From: Shewanella nanhaiensis
GTDB lineage: Bacteria; Pseudomonadota; Gammaproteobacteria; Enterobacterales; Shewanellaceae
NCBI RefSeq assembly: GCF_019457885.1
Contig: NZ_JAHZST010000001.1
Location: forward strand, 434,001 to 498,000
Direction of reading: 5' to 3'
Length of the DNA stretch: 64,000 bases
Shown: positions 18,746 through 26,939 of the stretch, one piece after another
Numbering within the stretch: position 1 is the first letter of the stretch
Layout: each line of letters opens with the position of its first letter
Notes under the pieces: generated by a model
What the model saw: only the letters and a program-made list of their open reading frames with translations
What the model was told of the DNA's origin: nothing
Database searches by the model: none
Program-made: the position numbers and the translations under genes

Positions 18746-20182
18746 ATGCATAGGATGCTTAAACGGCAACTTAAAAAAGCCTATCCAGAGGGAGCCCCTG
18801 ATAACATTGAGTTCAAGCGATTTATAAAACTTATCGATCAAGCTTACTTTTCCATGAGTGAGGAGCTTAGCATCATAGAGCGCTCCTTAGATTTAAGCTG
18901 TGAAGAGCTAAAGCAGCGTAATGACACTTTAAGCGGCATACTCGACGCCCTACCAGACATGAGTATGTGGCTAGATCAAGAGGGGGTTATCCGCGATATA
19001 CGCGTCGGTGAATTTAACCCGCCTCTGGTAAGTAAAGAGGATGAGCATTCCTCAATCTCCAGCCTAAATTTTTTCAACAACTCAATCCCTCTACAGCACT
19101 TCCTCATCGACTATAAACAGGTCGGTAGCAAGAGTGGAGAACTTGAGCTTAGTTGTGACAGTTTTACCTATCATGTAGAAGCAAGGCTCACCTCTGTCGG
19201 TAAGCAACGCTGGCTATTGGTCATTAGAGATATCTCGTTAAGACGTAAACTGATTGAGATGCAAACTGAAAGAATGGGCCAGATTAAGCGAACCCAAAAA
19301 CAGCTTCAAGGTCTTATAAACGCTGCACCAACGGGGATTTTAATCACAGATGAAAGTAAAAAGTTGGTCATGGTAAATGAGTATATTTGCCAAAAACTCT
19401 CCCTCACTACCGATGAGTTATTAGGAAGAAATCCATTAACTTTTATCGCAAAAAAATACCGGCTGGAATACCTCAATGAGATACAGAAACATATCAGCTA
19501 CGACGACACAATATTAGACTCACGCATGGATCTCACCATGACCCTGCCCAGTAATGAAACAATAAAAGTTGAAATGGCTTTTAGTACTCTGATTTTTGAA
19601 GAGAAAAAACTGGTCATTACGGCCATTACCGATATAACTGAGCGCAAACGCCTAGAGACTCAACTTAGGGTTCTCGCATCAACTGATCCCTTAACGGGCG
19701 CATACAACCGACGTAGCTTCAATGAGATGTCTCAAAAATCCATGTCATCTTCCGAGCGTCAAGAGCAAGAGTTCACAATACTCTTGATTGATTTAGATTT
19801 TTTTAAAAGTATCAATGATAAATTTGGTCACGCCGCTGGTGACGATGTTTTAATAGAGACAGTAAAAGCGATCAACACCTGCATACGCGAATCAGATATC
19901 TTGGGACGATATGGTGGGGAGGAGTTTGTGGTTGCGCTGCCAAATACAGATAATAGTAAAGCCCGAGAGGTCGCCAACAGAATACGCCTATACATTGAGA
20001 ATATGGTGGTCAAAACCCAAGGATACAACATCAAACTCACCGCAAGTATTGGCCTAGCAACAACAAGTGGGAGTCACCAGCTTGAGAAACAGATCAACCA
20101 AGCAGATACCTATCTCTATTACGCCAAAGATAATGGCCGCAACCAAGTTGTCGATCACAAGGCTTATCACTCGAAAAAGTAA
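18746..20182 (+). CDS. PAS-PAS diguanylate cyclase
   Basis: A 478-residue cytoplasmic signalling enzyme predicted to make cyclic-di-GMP. About 25-65 is a helical, partly coiled segment (IIERSLDLSCEELKQRN) like the one found in FIST-partner proteins. PAS-type domains lie at roughly 60-170 and 185-300 (GLINAAPTGILITDESKKL). The GGDEF domain follows from about 310 (STDPLTGAYNRR), with GGEEF at 390-394 as the active site and RESD at 381-384 as a product-inhibition I-site, both in the standard spacing. There is no membrane segment and no EAL domain. It is translationally linked to the FIST gene upstream, so FIST-ligand binding most likely controls its activity. Confidence 0.92.
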   Translation: MHRMLKRQLKKAYPEGAPDNIEFKRFIKLIDQAYFSMSEELSIIERSLDLSCEELKQRNDTLSGILDALPDMSMWLDQEGVIRDIRVGEFNPPLVSKEDEHSSISSLNFFNNSIPLQHFLIDYKQVGSKSGELELSCDSFTYHVEARLTSVGKQRWLLVIRDISLRRKLIEMQTERMGQIKRTQKQLQGLINAAPTGILITDESKKLVMVNEYICQKLSLTTDELLGRNPLTFIAKKYRLEYLNEIQKHISYDDTILDSRMDLTMTLPSNETIKVEMAFSTLIFEEKKLVITAITDITERKRLETQLRVLASTDPLTGAYNRRSFNEMSQKSMSSSERQEQEFTILLIDLDFFKSINDKFGHAAGDDVLIETVKAINTCIRESDILGRYGGEEFVVALPNTDNSKAREVANRIRLYIENMVVKTQGYNIKLTASIGLATTSGSHQLEKQINQADTYLYYAKDNGRNQVVDHKAYHSKK

Positions 20183-20319
20183 GCTCTGCCATTAAGTCAA
20201 TTAAGCAATCCAGCCCACTGATTAACCAGTTAATTAACTTTACTCACAAACTGTTTGTCTAATCGATATCATTAGGTAACTATGGAGAATCTATGTAAGT
20301 GCAGCGGGTAAGAGATAAA

Positions 20320-21075
20320 ATGGCAAGTAAATATTATGTGGTTTGGGCAGGAAGAGCCCCTGGTATCTATACCAGTTGGGATGAAGCTAAGAAACAGGTC
20401 GATAAATACCCTAAAGCCAAATACAAATCATATAAGAGTAAAGCTGAAGCTGAAAGTGCTTATGCCAAAGGCTCGACTCAGGTGTCTTACAGCAAAAAGA
20501 CCACTAGTTCGGCTCAGGCTCCCGCCTCCCCCTCTAATCCTGTAGAAGATACTCTGTATAACGTCGAAATCTTCACCGACGGTGGCTGTGAGCCTAACCC
20601 AGGAGAAGCAGGCTCCGGTGTTGCCGTATATCGTGAAGGAGTATTAGCAGAGTTATGGTATGGACTCTATAACAGCTTTGGTACCAATAACTCCGCCGAG
20701 TTAAATGCACTGCATCAAGCGCTACTTATTGCAAAACAGGCACTCACTGAGAATAAAACCGTACATATTCGCAGCGACTCCCAATACTCAATAAACTGCA
20801 TCACCAACTGGGCTTACGGCTGGAAACAGAAAGGTTGGAAGCGAAAAGTCGCTGGTGACATTAAAAACTTAGATATCATTCAGGCCGCGCACGCTCTGTA
20901 TGATGAGGTAAAAGATCAACTTAAAATCTCTCATGTGGCCGCACACGTAGGCATTGAGGGCAATGAACTGGCTGACAGAATGTCAATCTACGCTATAGAT
21001 CAACAAGATACTAAGTTTTGCCGCTACCCAGAACCTATCGAACTATCTGCAATATTAAGCTTAAGAGCAGGTTAA
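20320..21075 (+). CDS. ribonuclease H with N-terminal viroplasmin/hybrid-binding domain
   Basis: An RNase H of about 251 residues that cleaves the RNA strand of RNA-DNA hybrids. The N-terminal 45 residues form the caulimovirus-viroplasmin (RHBD) domain (YYVVWAGRAPGIYTSWDEAK) usually seen in eukaryotic RNase H1. A Ser/Ala/Pro linker follows, then the RNase HI domain with all four acidic residues: D in FTDGGCEPNPG, E in NSAELNAL, D in RSDSQYSI and D in GNELADRM. The ATG at 20320 begins MASKYYVVW and fits the family; the frame also runs back to a GTG at 20299. It is monocistronic, ending at a strong terminator. Confidence 0.92.
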   Translation: MASKYYVVWAGRAPGIYTSWDEAKKQVDKYPKAKYKSYKSKAEAESAYAKGSTQVSYSKKTTSSAQAPASPSNPVEDTLYNVEIFTDGGCEPNPGEAGSGVAVYREGVLAELWYGLYNSFGTNNSAELNALHQALLIAKQALTENKTVHIRSDSQYSINCITNWAYGWKQKGWKRKVAGDIKNLDIIQAAHALYDEVKDQLKISHVAAHVGIEGNELADRMSIYAIDQQDTKFCRYPEPIELSAILSLRAG

Positions 21076-21090
21076 TACCAACCAGTATAA
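21075..21090 (+). repeat. solo copy of the ATACCAATCAGTATAA repeat
   Basis: ATACCAACCAGTATAA matches the terminal inverted repeat of the element at 47836-48101 in 15 of 16 positions. It lies immediately after the RNase H stop codon. Confidence 0.6.
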
Positions 21091-21103
21091 GAAACATTCC
21101 CTT

Positions 21104-21130
21104 AAGCACTAAACAACTTTTAGTGCTTTA
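21104..21130 (+). terminator. rho-independent terminator after the RNase H gene
   Basis: A perfect 10-bp stem (AAGCACTAAA / TTTAGTGCTT) with a 5-base loop, followed by TATTT. Confidence 0.75.
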
Positions 21131-21245
21131 TTTCCTCCATTTCATCGCATTCTCTTCTAAATTTAATTGAACAACGGCTTAATAAAGATAGTAATAGCCT
21201 GATCCAGGCTATACCTATGAAACTGCCTATGAGACAATCCGCGCT

Positions 21246-21641
21246 ATGAAAGTATATGCACACGTCCATAAAGCGCCCATTCGTGTTTTTCGCATCAGTA
21301 AGCGACGTTTTTGGCTGCGTTTAAAACGTGATCTGCTTATTCTTAAAGAAGCTCTATCTCAGGAAAAACAGGAGACCAAAGAGATGTTGGTCACCTATAA
21401 ACGCTACACCAAAAAACAGGCAAGCAGTGAAGAGCTACGTGAAGCAAATAAGCAGTTTGGCGACCTCCTAAAAGGATTAGGGTTAGGTATGTTTGCCGTG
21501 TTGCCTTTTGCGCCAATCACAATCCCCCTCGTTGTAAAATTGGGCAAAGTCGTTGGTGTAGATGTGCTCCCCAGCTCCTTTAATAATATGGGGGAAAAGA
21601 TGAGGCAACGAAAAGCGGCCAATGATGACGAAAACCAGTAA
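21246..21641 (+). CDS. small LETM1-like protein of unknown function
   Basis: A 131-residue protein. Its first half is strongly basic and helical (RVFRISKRRFWLRLKRDLL). It then has a hydrophobic segment at about 77-100 (LLKGLGLGMFAVLPFAPIT), followed by LVVKLGKVVGVDVLPSSF. The run 'LPF-xP-hydrophobic-LP-F' resembles the core of the LETM1 domain known from mitochondrial ion-exchange proteins, so it may be a bacterial member of that group with one membrane segment. The gene is monocistronic, has a conserved-looking start (CGCGCT ATG AAA) and sits upstream of the aminopeptidase gene. No function can be assigned; the LETM1 link is tentative. Confidence 0.65.
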   Translation: MKVYAHVHKAPIRVFRISKRRFWLRLKRDLLILKEALSQEKQETKEMLVTYKRYTKKQASSEELREANKQFGDLLKGLGLGMFAVLPFAPITIPLVVKLGKVVGVDVLPSSFNNMGEKMRQRKAANDDENQ

Positions 21642-21746
21642 CCCAGAGTAAGCAAACAAGCCCCCACACTTTACATCCCCGCTTTCACCTAGATTCAATC
21701 CTTGTTACCCTAAAGGGGACCTTAATTAAGGTGACCCTCTCTAATA

Positions 21747-23138
21747 ATGACAACTAGCAGCGAGAACCAGCCTCACATGACCGATTTATTGATTTCAGGT
21801 GCTTCAGGCACTCCACTCTCTATTTTCCACACAGATTCTTTCGATGCCTGGTTAACAGAGCAAACTCAGCAGACTAAAAACTGGTTATCTACAACACAAT
21901 TTAACGGTAAAGGGATGAGCCTTATTCCCGATGCGAATGGTGAACTGACGCAGGTGATTTTTGTCAGCAGCGAACCTGAGTCCTACTGGGTATGTGGCGA
22001 TCTAGTCAACCAACTTCCCGCGGGCCAATACCAGCTAAAAGCAAGTGAAGAGCAGCTAAAAGTAGCTGCATTCAGTTGGGGCCTCGGTGCTTATAAGTTT
22101 GACCGTTACAAGAAAAATGAAAAAACTTACCCAACACTTGTGATTGATAACCAAGAGATAGTAGAGCAAGCGCAAAAATTAGTTCGCTCAGTGTCTATCG
22201 TTAGAGATCTCGTCAATACACCGGCAGCCGATATGATGCCACAACACTTAGGTGACACCATGGAAGCCTTGGCCACTGAGTTTGGGGCCAAAGTAAGCCA
22301 GATAGTCGGTGATGATCTTCTTAAAGAGAACTACCCCACTATCCATATGGTTGGTCGAGCAAGTGAAAACCTACCGCGCCTTATCGATCTAACTTGGGGT
22401 GATGAGTCCGCGCCGCAAGTGACTCTAGTAGGTAAAGGAGTCTGTTTCGACTCTGGTGGACTCGATCTAAAACCTGGCGCTGGTATGCGCTTGATGAAGA
22501 AAGATATGGGGGGAGCAGCCCATGTGATAGGTCTAGCGCATCAGATCATGGCCAGCAACTTGCCAATCCGTTTGCGTGTACTTGTACCAGCCGTTGAGAA
22601 CGCAGTGTCTGCTAATGCCTTCCGTCCAGGCGATGTGATCACGACTCGTAAAGGGATCACCGTTGAGATTGATAACACTGATGCCGAAGGTCGTTTAGTC
22701 CTGTGTGACGCCCTTGCAGAAGCGAACAATGACAATCCTGAGCTGATTATCGATTTTGCCACCTTAACTGGTGCTATGCGTATCGCATTAGGCACTGAAC
22801 TACCCGGCTTTTTCAGTAACGATGATACCTTAGCTGCCCAGATGACAGTCTCAGGGCTCAAGGTTGAAGACCCAATCTGGCGCATGCCACTGCACAAGCC
22901 ATACATGGAGCTCACAGGCAGCGATATCGCGGATCTAGCAAACTGTGGCAAAACCCCATTTGGAGGAGCTATTACAGCGGCGCTTTATCTTGAAGCCTTT
23001 GTCGAGAAGGAGATAAGCTGGGCACATTTCGACGTCATGGCTTGGAATAACCGTAAGCTACCAGGTCGACCTGTCGGCGGTGAAGCATTCGGTATTCGCG
23101 CAGTTTTCGATTATCTAGAAACTCGCTTCGAAAAGTAA
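21747..23138 (+). CDS. M17 leucyl aminopeptidase family protein
   Basis: A 463-residue metallo-aminopeptidase that removes N-terminal residues from peptides in the cytoplasm. The family signature NTDAEGRLVLCDAL is intact, and the other metal and catalytic residues are present in DSGGLDLKPGAGM and MKKDMGGAAH, with DFATLTGAMRIALG following. The N-terminal domain (about 1-150) is shorter and different from E. coli PepA, nearer to PepB and other M17 variants. The ATG at 21747 is used here; an in-frame ATG at 21777 is an alternative. It is monocistronic and ends in a strong hairpin. Confidence 0.93.
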   Translation: MTTSSENQPHMTDLLISGASGTPLSIFHTDSFDAWLTEQTQQTKNWLSTTQFNGKGMSLIPDANGELTQVIFVSSEPESYWVCGDLVNQLPAGQYQLKASEEQLKVAAFSWGLGAYKFDRYKKNEKTYPTLVIDNQEIVEQAQKLVRSVSIVRDLVNTPAADMMPQHLGDTMEALATEFGAKVSQIVGDDLLKENYPTIHMVGRASENLPRLIDLTWGDESAPQVTLVGKGVCFDSGGLDLKPGAGMRLMKKDMGGAAHVIGLAHQIMASNLPIRLRVLVPAVENAVSANAFRPGDVITTRKGITVEIDNTDAEGRLVLCDALAEANNDNPELIIDFATLTGAMRIALGTELPGFFSNDDTLAAQMTVSGLKVEDPIWRMPLHKPYMELTGSDIADLANCGKTPFGGAITAALYLEAFVEKEISWAHFDVMAWNNRKLPGRPVGGEAFGIRAVFDYLETRFEK

Positions 23139-23154
23139 TCCCTCAATGATTACT

Positions 23155-23181
23155 GGAGTAAGGCATATTTAGCCTTACTCC
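23155..23181 (+). terminator. hairpin after the aminopeptidase gene
   Basis: A perfect 10-bp stem (GGAGTAAGGC / GCCTTACTCC) around a 7-base loop, 17 bases after the stop codon. No T-tract follows, so termination would be weak or rho-assisted. Confidence 0.55.
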
Positions 23182-23286
23182 ACATTAAAAATGTAGTAAA
23201 TAAACACCAAAACACAGTCAAATCGCCGTTTATTTTGTATTTAACTACACTTTCAGTTCGATAAATGTGCAAACCGTAGTTAAATT

Positions 23287-23325
23287 AGATTAATCCCTTT
23301 TAATCTGAGCTATTTTTCGTATAAT
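23287..23325 (+). promoter_or_regulatory. putative promoter and dyad operator of the nucleoside transporter leader
   Basis: A 20-bp dyad AGATTAA-TCCCTT-TTAATCT (23287-23306) lies just before a perfect TATAAT box (23320-23325). No good -35 hexamer is visible at 17-bp spacing, so an activator or repressor binding the dyad is plausible. Transcription would begin near 23332, about 250 bases before the transporter start codon. Confidence 0.5.
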
Positions 23326-23330
23326 CCTTT

Positions 23331-23581
23331 TCCGGCTCGAACCTCAGGTTCCATGCTGGCTGTTACAAGGAGAAGTGATCGACCCACGGAGCTGGACCGG
23401 CAACACTAAGTTTTAGGGGTTCCACTCCTGTATTCATGGCCGGGCAACTCAAATCGCTCGACTAAGTTCACAAACTTAGCCGTCGTCAAATGTCGCTTTA
23501 TTCAAAGCATCTTCCCAATCCCATAATGCAGTTTAAGAACACCTACAACTTGCACTCTTGTAACTCTATTTGGGAAATATA
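23331..23581 (+). ncRNA. long structured 5' leader of the nucleoside transporter mRNA, possible riboswitch
   Basis: About 250 bases of G+C-richer sequence with no reading frame, flanked by A+T-rich DNA. I can pair an outer stem CCGGC (23332-23336) with GCCGG downstream of CATG. Next to it is a hairpin GAACC-TCA-GGTTC (23339-23351), then a CATG/CATG helix stacking beside the outer stem, an inner GCTGG/CCGGC pairing, and a hairpin AGGGG-TTCCA-CTCCT. Further on is a 7-bp hairpin CTAAGTT-CACA-AACTTAG. This is the layout of a multi-branch regulatory RNA. I do not recognise a known class. Confidence 0.45.
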
Positions 23582-24790
23582 ATGCAGTTGTTGATTAGCT
23601 TGGCTGGGATCTCATTCCTTATTCTTTGTGGTTGGATATTCTCTGAAAACCGTCACGCCATCAAATGGCGCACCATCATAGGTGCCTTGATCTTACAAGC
23701 AGGTTTAGCTGCACTTGTTCTCTACGTCCCTATGGGGCAACAGATACTAGGCTCTGTAAGCCAAGGTGTCGCTTCTGTACTGGGCTTTGCCGATGAGGGG
23801 ATTAAGTTTCTCTTTGGCGACCTTGCCAGCAACAGCTTTGTATTTGCTATCCGAGTACTGCCTCTGGTTATCTTTATTAGCGCCATAATCTCAATGCTCT
23901 ACTATTTTGGCATTATGCAGTGGGTCATTAAGATCATCGGTGGTGCACTTCAAAAACTGCTAGGCATTAGTCGAGCCGAGTCTCTAGTCACCACAGGTAA
24001 CATCTTCCTAAGCCAAGGTGAATCACCACTGCTGGTTAAACCCTTTCTACCTAAGATGACTCGCTCAGAACTTTTCGCTGTGATGACAGGAGGAATGGCG
24101 TCCGTAGCTGGCAGCGTATTAGGTGGATATGCGGGTTTAGGTGTTGAACTTAAATATCTGATTGCAGCTAGCTTTATGGCCGCTCCTGGCAGCCTGATGA
24201 TGGCCAAGCTTTTAGTACCAGAAACCAGCCAACAAGCGTGTCAACAAGAGATAGATATGAGCAAGAGTGAGCACGGTAACGCCATCGATGCTCTGGCATC
24301 GGGCGCCATGAATGGTATGCGCGTTGCCGTTGCTATCGGCACTATGCTACTTGCCTTTATCAGTGTCATCGCCATGTTTAATGCGGGACTTGAACAGGTT
24401 GGCACTTGGTTTAATTTTGAAGGTGTCACCATGCAAAGCCTGCTAGGTTATATCTTTGCGCCAGTGGCTTTCCTGATCGGCATACCAGCAAACGAGATGA
24501 TGCAAGCAGGTGGCTTTATCGGCCAGAAGCTTATTCTCAATGAGTTTGTGGCATTTATGGACTTCACTTCGGTCAAGGAGCAACTATCGGTTCATTCACA
24601 AGTGATCATCACTTTTGCCCTGTGTGGTTTTGCCAATATTGGTTCTATCGCGATTCAGCTAGGCAGCATAGGAGTCATGGCTCCTGAGCGTCGCAGTGAT
24701 GTGGCGAGCCTTGGTTTTAAAGCGGTATTGGCTGCGACCTTAGCAAACCTCATGAGCGCTGTACTTGCTGGGATATTCGTCTCACTCTAA
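23582..24790 (+). CDS. NupC-family concentrative nucleoside transporter
   Basis: An inner-membrane symporter of about 402 residues that takes up nucleosides with protons or sodium. It has the CNT layout: N-terminal helices, a gate domain (FVFAIRVLPLVIFISAIIS), the LSQGESPLLVKPFLP motif with the substrate-binding Gln-x-Glu-Ser core, GGYAGLGVELKYLIAASFMAAPGS split over two segments, and the C-terminal core (IPANEMMQAGGFIGQK). The ATG at 23582 with GGGAAATATA just before it is the likely start; a TTG at 23570 in frame is less likely. The long structured leader suggests control of expression by a ligand or a small RNA. It is monocistronic with a strong terminator. Confidence 0.93.
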   Translation: MQLLISLAGISFLILCGWIFSENRHAIKWRTIIGALILQAGLAALVLYVPMGQQILGSVSQGVASVLGFADEGIKFLFGDLASNSFVFAIRVLPLVIFISAIISMLYYFGIMQWVIKIIGGALQKLLGISRAESLVTTGNIFLSQGESPLLVKPFLPKMTRSELFAVMTGGMASVAGSVLGGYAGLGVELKYLIAASFMAAPGSLMMAKLLVPETSQQACQQEIDMSKSEHGNAIDALASGAMNGMRVAVAIGTMLLAFISVIAMFNAGLEQVGTWFNFEGVTMQSLLGYIFAPVAFLIGIPANEMMQAGGFIGQKLILNEFVAFMDFTSVKEQLSVHSQVIITFALCGFANIGSIAIQLGSIGVMAPERRSDVASLGFKAVLAATLANLMSAVLAGIFVSL

Positions 24791-24797
24791 TCACAAC

Positions 24798-24827
24798 AAA
24801 AAGGCGAGCATTAAGCTCGCCTTTTTA
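24798..24827. terminator. bidirectional terminator between nupC-type gene and ybiT
   Basis: AAAAAGGCGAGC and GCTCGCCTTTTT form a 7-bp G+C stem extended by A/T pairs, placed between two convergent genes. Both strands end in a T-run. Confidence 0.88.
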
Positions 24828-24840
24828 TACTGATTGGTAT
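24825..24840 (-). repeat. solo copy of the ATACCAATCAGTATAA repeat
   Basis: TTATACTGATTGGTAT is an exact 16-base reverse-complement match to the left end of the element at 47836-48101. It abuts the bidirectional terminator. Confidence 0.65.
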
Positions 24841-24862
24841 TAGTTACTAATCAAAACACTGA

Positions 24863-26458
24863 TTAAGCTTCAACACCTTTACTGGCAAGAAACTCATCAT
24901 ATGTGCCTTTGAAATCATTAATACCATCTTTAGTGATCTCAATAATGCGGTTGGCCAATGATGATACGAATGCACGGTCATGACTAACAAACATCAAGGT
25001 ACCTTCATACATCTCAAGCGCGTTGTTCAAAGACTCAATCGACTCCATATCCATGTGGTTGGTTGGCTCATCGAGTAGTAAGATGTTTGGCTTTTGCATA
25101 ATCAGCTTACCAAACAGCATACGACCTTTCTCACCACCAGACAGGACTTTTACAGACTTCTTGATATCGTCTGAGCCAAATAACATACGACCTAAGTAAC
25201 CACGTACCGATTGGTCATCGTCTTCTGGTTTACGCCACTGGCTCATCCACTCAAACAGTGTCATGTCGTTAGCAAAATCAGACTCATGATCCTGTGCGTA
25301 GTAACCAATAGATGAGTTTTCAGACCACTGAATCGTGCCACTGTCTTGAGGAATGTCATGAACTAACGTGCGCAGTAGAGTTGTCTTACCCACACCGTTC
25401 TCACCTAAAACCGCAATACGCTCACCCACTTCAGCAATGATGTTCATATCTTTGAATAGTGGGCCTTCATCGAAGCCTTTAGTCAAATCTTCAACCACTA
25501 ACGCGTTACGGAACAACTTCTTCTCTTGCTCGAAACGGATGAAAGGGTTCACACGGCTAGATGCCTTAACTTCATCAAGCTTAATCTTATCGATAAGTTT
25601 TGCACGTGATGTTGCTTGTTTAGCTTTCGATGCGTTAGCAGAGAAACGGGCAACGAAGCCTTGAAGTTCAGCGATCTGCGCCTTCTTCTTAGCATTATCA
25701 GACATCAAACGCTCACGCGCTTGCTGCGCCGCCATCATGTACTCATCGTAGTTACCAGGGAATAGGCGAAGTTCACCATAATCCAAGTCAGCCATATGCG
25801 TACATACTGAGTTCAAGAAATATCTATCGTGAGAGATGATGATCATGGTGCTGTTACGCTGGTTCAGCATCTCCTGTAGCCAACGAATAGTATCGATGTC
25901 CAAGTTGTTGGTAGGCTCATCGAGAAGTAGCACGTCAGGATCTGAGAACAATGCCTGAGCAAGAAGAACACGTAGCTTAAAGCCTGGTGCGATTTCACTC
26001 ATTAGACCGAAATGCTCTTCAACACCGATACCTACACCCATCAGAAGTTCACCTGCACGAGACTCGGCGGTATAACCGTCCATCTCTGCAAATTCCATCT
26101 CAAGCTCAGCAACTTTAATCCCATCTTCCTCTGTCATCTCTGGCAGAGAGTAGATACGGTCACGCTCCTTTTTAACTTCCCAAAGCTCCGCATGACCCAT
26201 GATCACAGTGTCTACAACGTTGAACTCTTCATAGCCAAACTGGTTCTGACTCAGTTTACCCAGACGCTCATTCACATCCAGAGAAACGTTACCCGCTGTA
26301 GGCTCAAGATCGCCAGAGAGGATCTTCATAAAGGTTGACTTACCACAGCCGTTTGCACCGATAAGACCGTAACGGTTACCGCCGCCAAATTTGACTGAGA
26401 TGTTTTCAAACAGTGGCTTAGAGCCAAACTGCATGGTGATATTAGCTGTAGTAATCAA
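24863..26458 (-). CDS. ybiT: ABC-F ATPase YbiT
   Basis: A 531-residue soluble protein with two ABC ATPase domains and no membrane part, the ABC-F architecture of ribosome-associated translation factors. The first Walker A is GANGCGKS (34-41) and the second GENGVGKT. The Walker B motifs are [13 protein letters not shown] and [14 protein letters not shown]. The helical linker between the domains ([17 protein letters not shown]) is the P-site tRNA interaction motif region. The length equals E. coli YbiT (530 residues), and the N-terminus ([12 protein letters not shown]) and FRLF-type sequence fit YbiT better than EttA, Uup or YheS. YbiT is thought to act on ribosomes stalled by difficult nascent peptides; details are not established. 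Monocistronic. Confidence 0.93.
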   Translation of the reverse strand: MITTANITMQFGSKPLFENISVKFGGGNRYGLIGANGCGKSTFMKILSGDLEPTAGNVSLDVNERLGKLSQNQFGYEEFNVVDTVIMGHAELWEVKKERDRIYSLPEMTEEDGIKVAELEMEFAEMDGYTAESRAGELLMGVGIGVEEHFGLMSEIAPGFKLRVLLAQALFSDPDVLLLDEPTNNLDIDTIRWLQEMLNQRNSTMIIISHDRYFLNSVCTHMADLDYGELRLFPGNYDEYMMAAQQARERLMSDNAKKKAQIAELQGFVARFSANASKAKQATSRAKLIDKIKLDEVKASSRVNPFIRFEQEKKLFRNALVVEDLTKGFDEGPLFKDMNIIAEVGERIAVLGENGVGKTTLLRTLVHDIPQDSGTIQWSENSSIGYYAQDHESDFANDMTLFEWMSQWRKPEDDDQSVRGYLGRMLFGSDDIKKSVKVLSGGEKGRMLFGKLIMQKPNILLLDEPTNHMDMESIESLNNALEMYEGTLMFVSHDRAFVSSLANRIIEITKDGINDFKGTYDEFLASKGVEA

Positions 26459-26550
26459 GTATAAAATTCCGAATTTAGTTATGCGATACGTGGCAGTACG
26501 TTAGTACTCATTTTCAGTTAAGTGCCATCATAGATAATATCTATGACAAT

Positions 26551-26817
26551 TATACCCAAGCTACCTCAAGGTGCTCGTTTCAGAGCCCCCGTAGGATAGC
26601 TGAACAAGGCAGTGATTGAGGATAATGGTAACTCCCTTGTTGATATCACTAACGCAGTGCAGCTGTTCTACGGGGACTCCCGAAGGGCATGGCGAGAAGC
26701 AACATTTTTCTGTGTTATGAAATATTGAATTAGAATAACTAGTCCTACTATTTCATGCCTTGAACTCTGTCACTTCTCGACATGCTGAATCCTGCACCTT
26801 GAAGTAGTTTGGGTATA
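26551..26817. repeat. MITE-like element A1 with TATACCCAA inverted ends
   Basis: Between ybiT and copA lies a 267-bp non-coding element bounded by a 24-base inverted repeat matching in 22 positions: 26551-26574 begins TATACCCAAGCTACCTCAAG, and 26794-26817 is its imperfect reverse complement ending TTTGGGTATA. The interior has further structure but no transposase. A related short copy is at 47670-47725, sharing CTGAATCCTGCACCTTGAAG at its right end. The rest of the 26459-26939 gap is A+T-rich and holds the ybiT promoter. No target duplication is obvious. Confidence 0.7.
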
Positions 26818-26939
26818 TATGAGCCGCCTACGTGAAAGTGGGCAAAATTAAGCGCGAAATTATAGAGGAAGAGGCCTAAATTATCAACTAACCTAGGCCT
26901 CTTAAACCCCAAAGCAAAAATGAAAATTACCTTGATCAA

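Noticed and set aside
23331..23450. ZTP (pfl), TPP, cobalamin, purine or FMN riboswitch in the nucleoside transporter leader
   Set aside because: None of the conserved cores of these classes could be matched over both halves; only a short ZTP-like 3' fragment is seen.
26748..26939. A 63-residue reading frame on the minus strand between ybiT and copA
   Set aside because: It runs through the inverted-repeat element A1; its peptide recurs in the A2 copy only because the DNA is repeated. No ribosome site.
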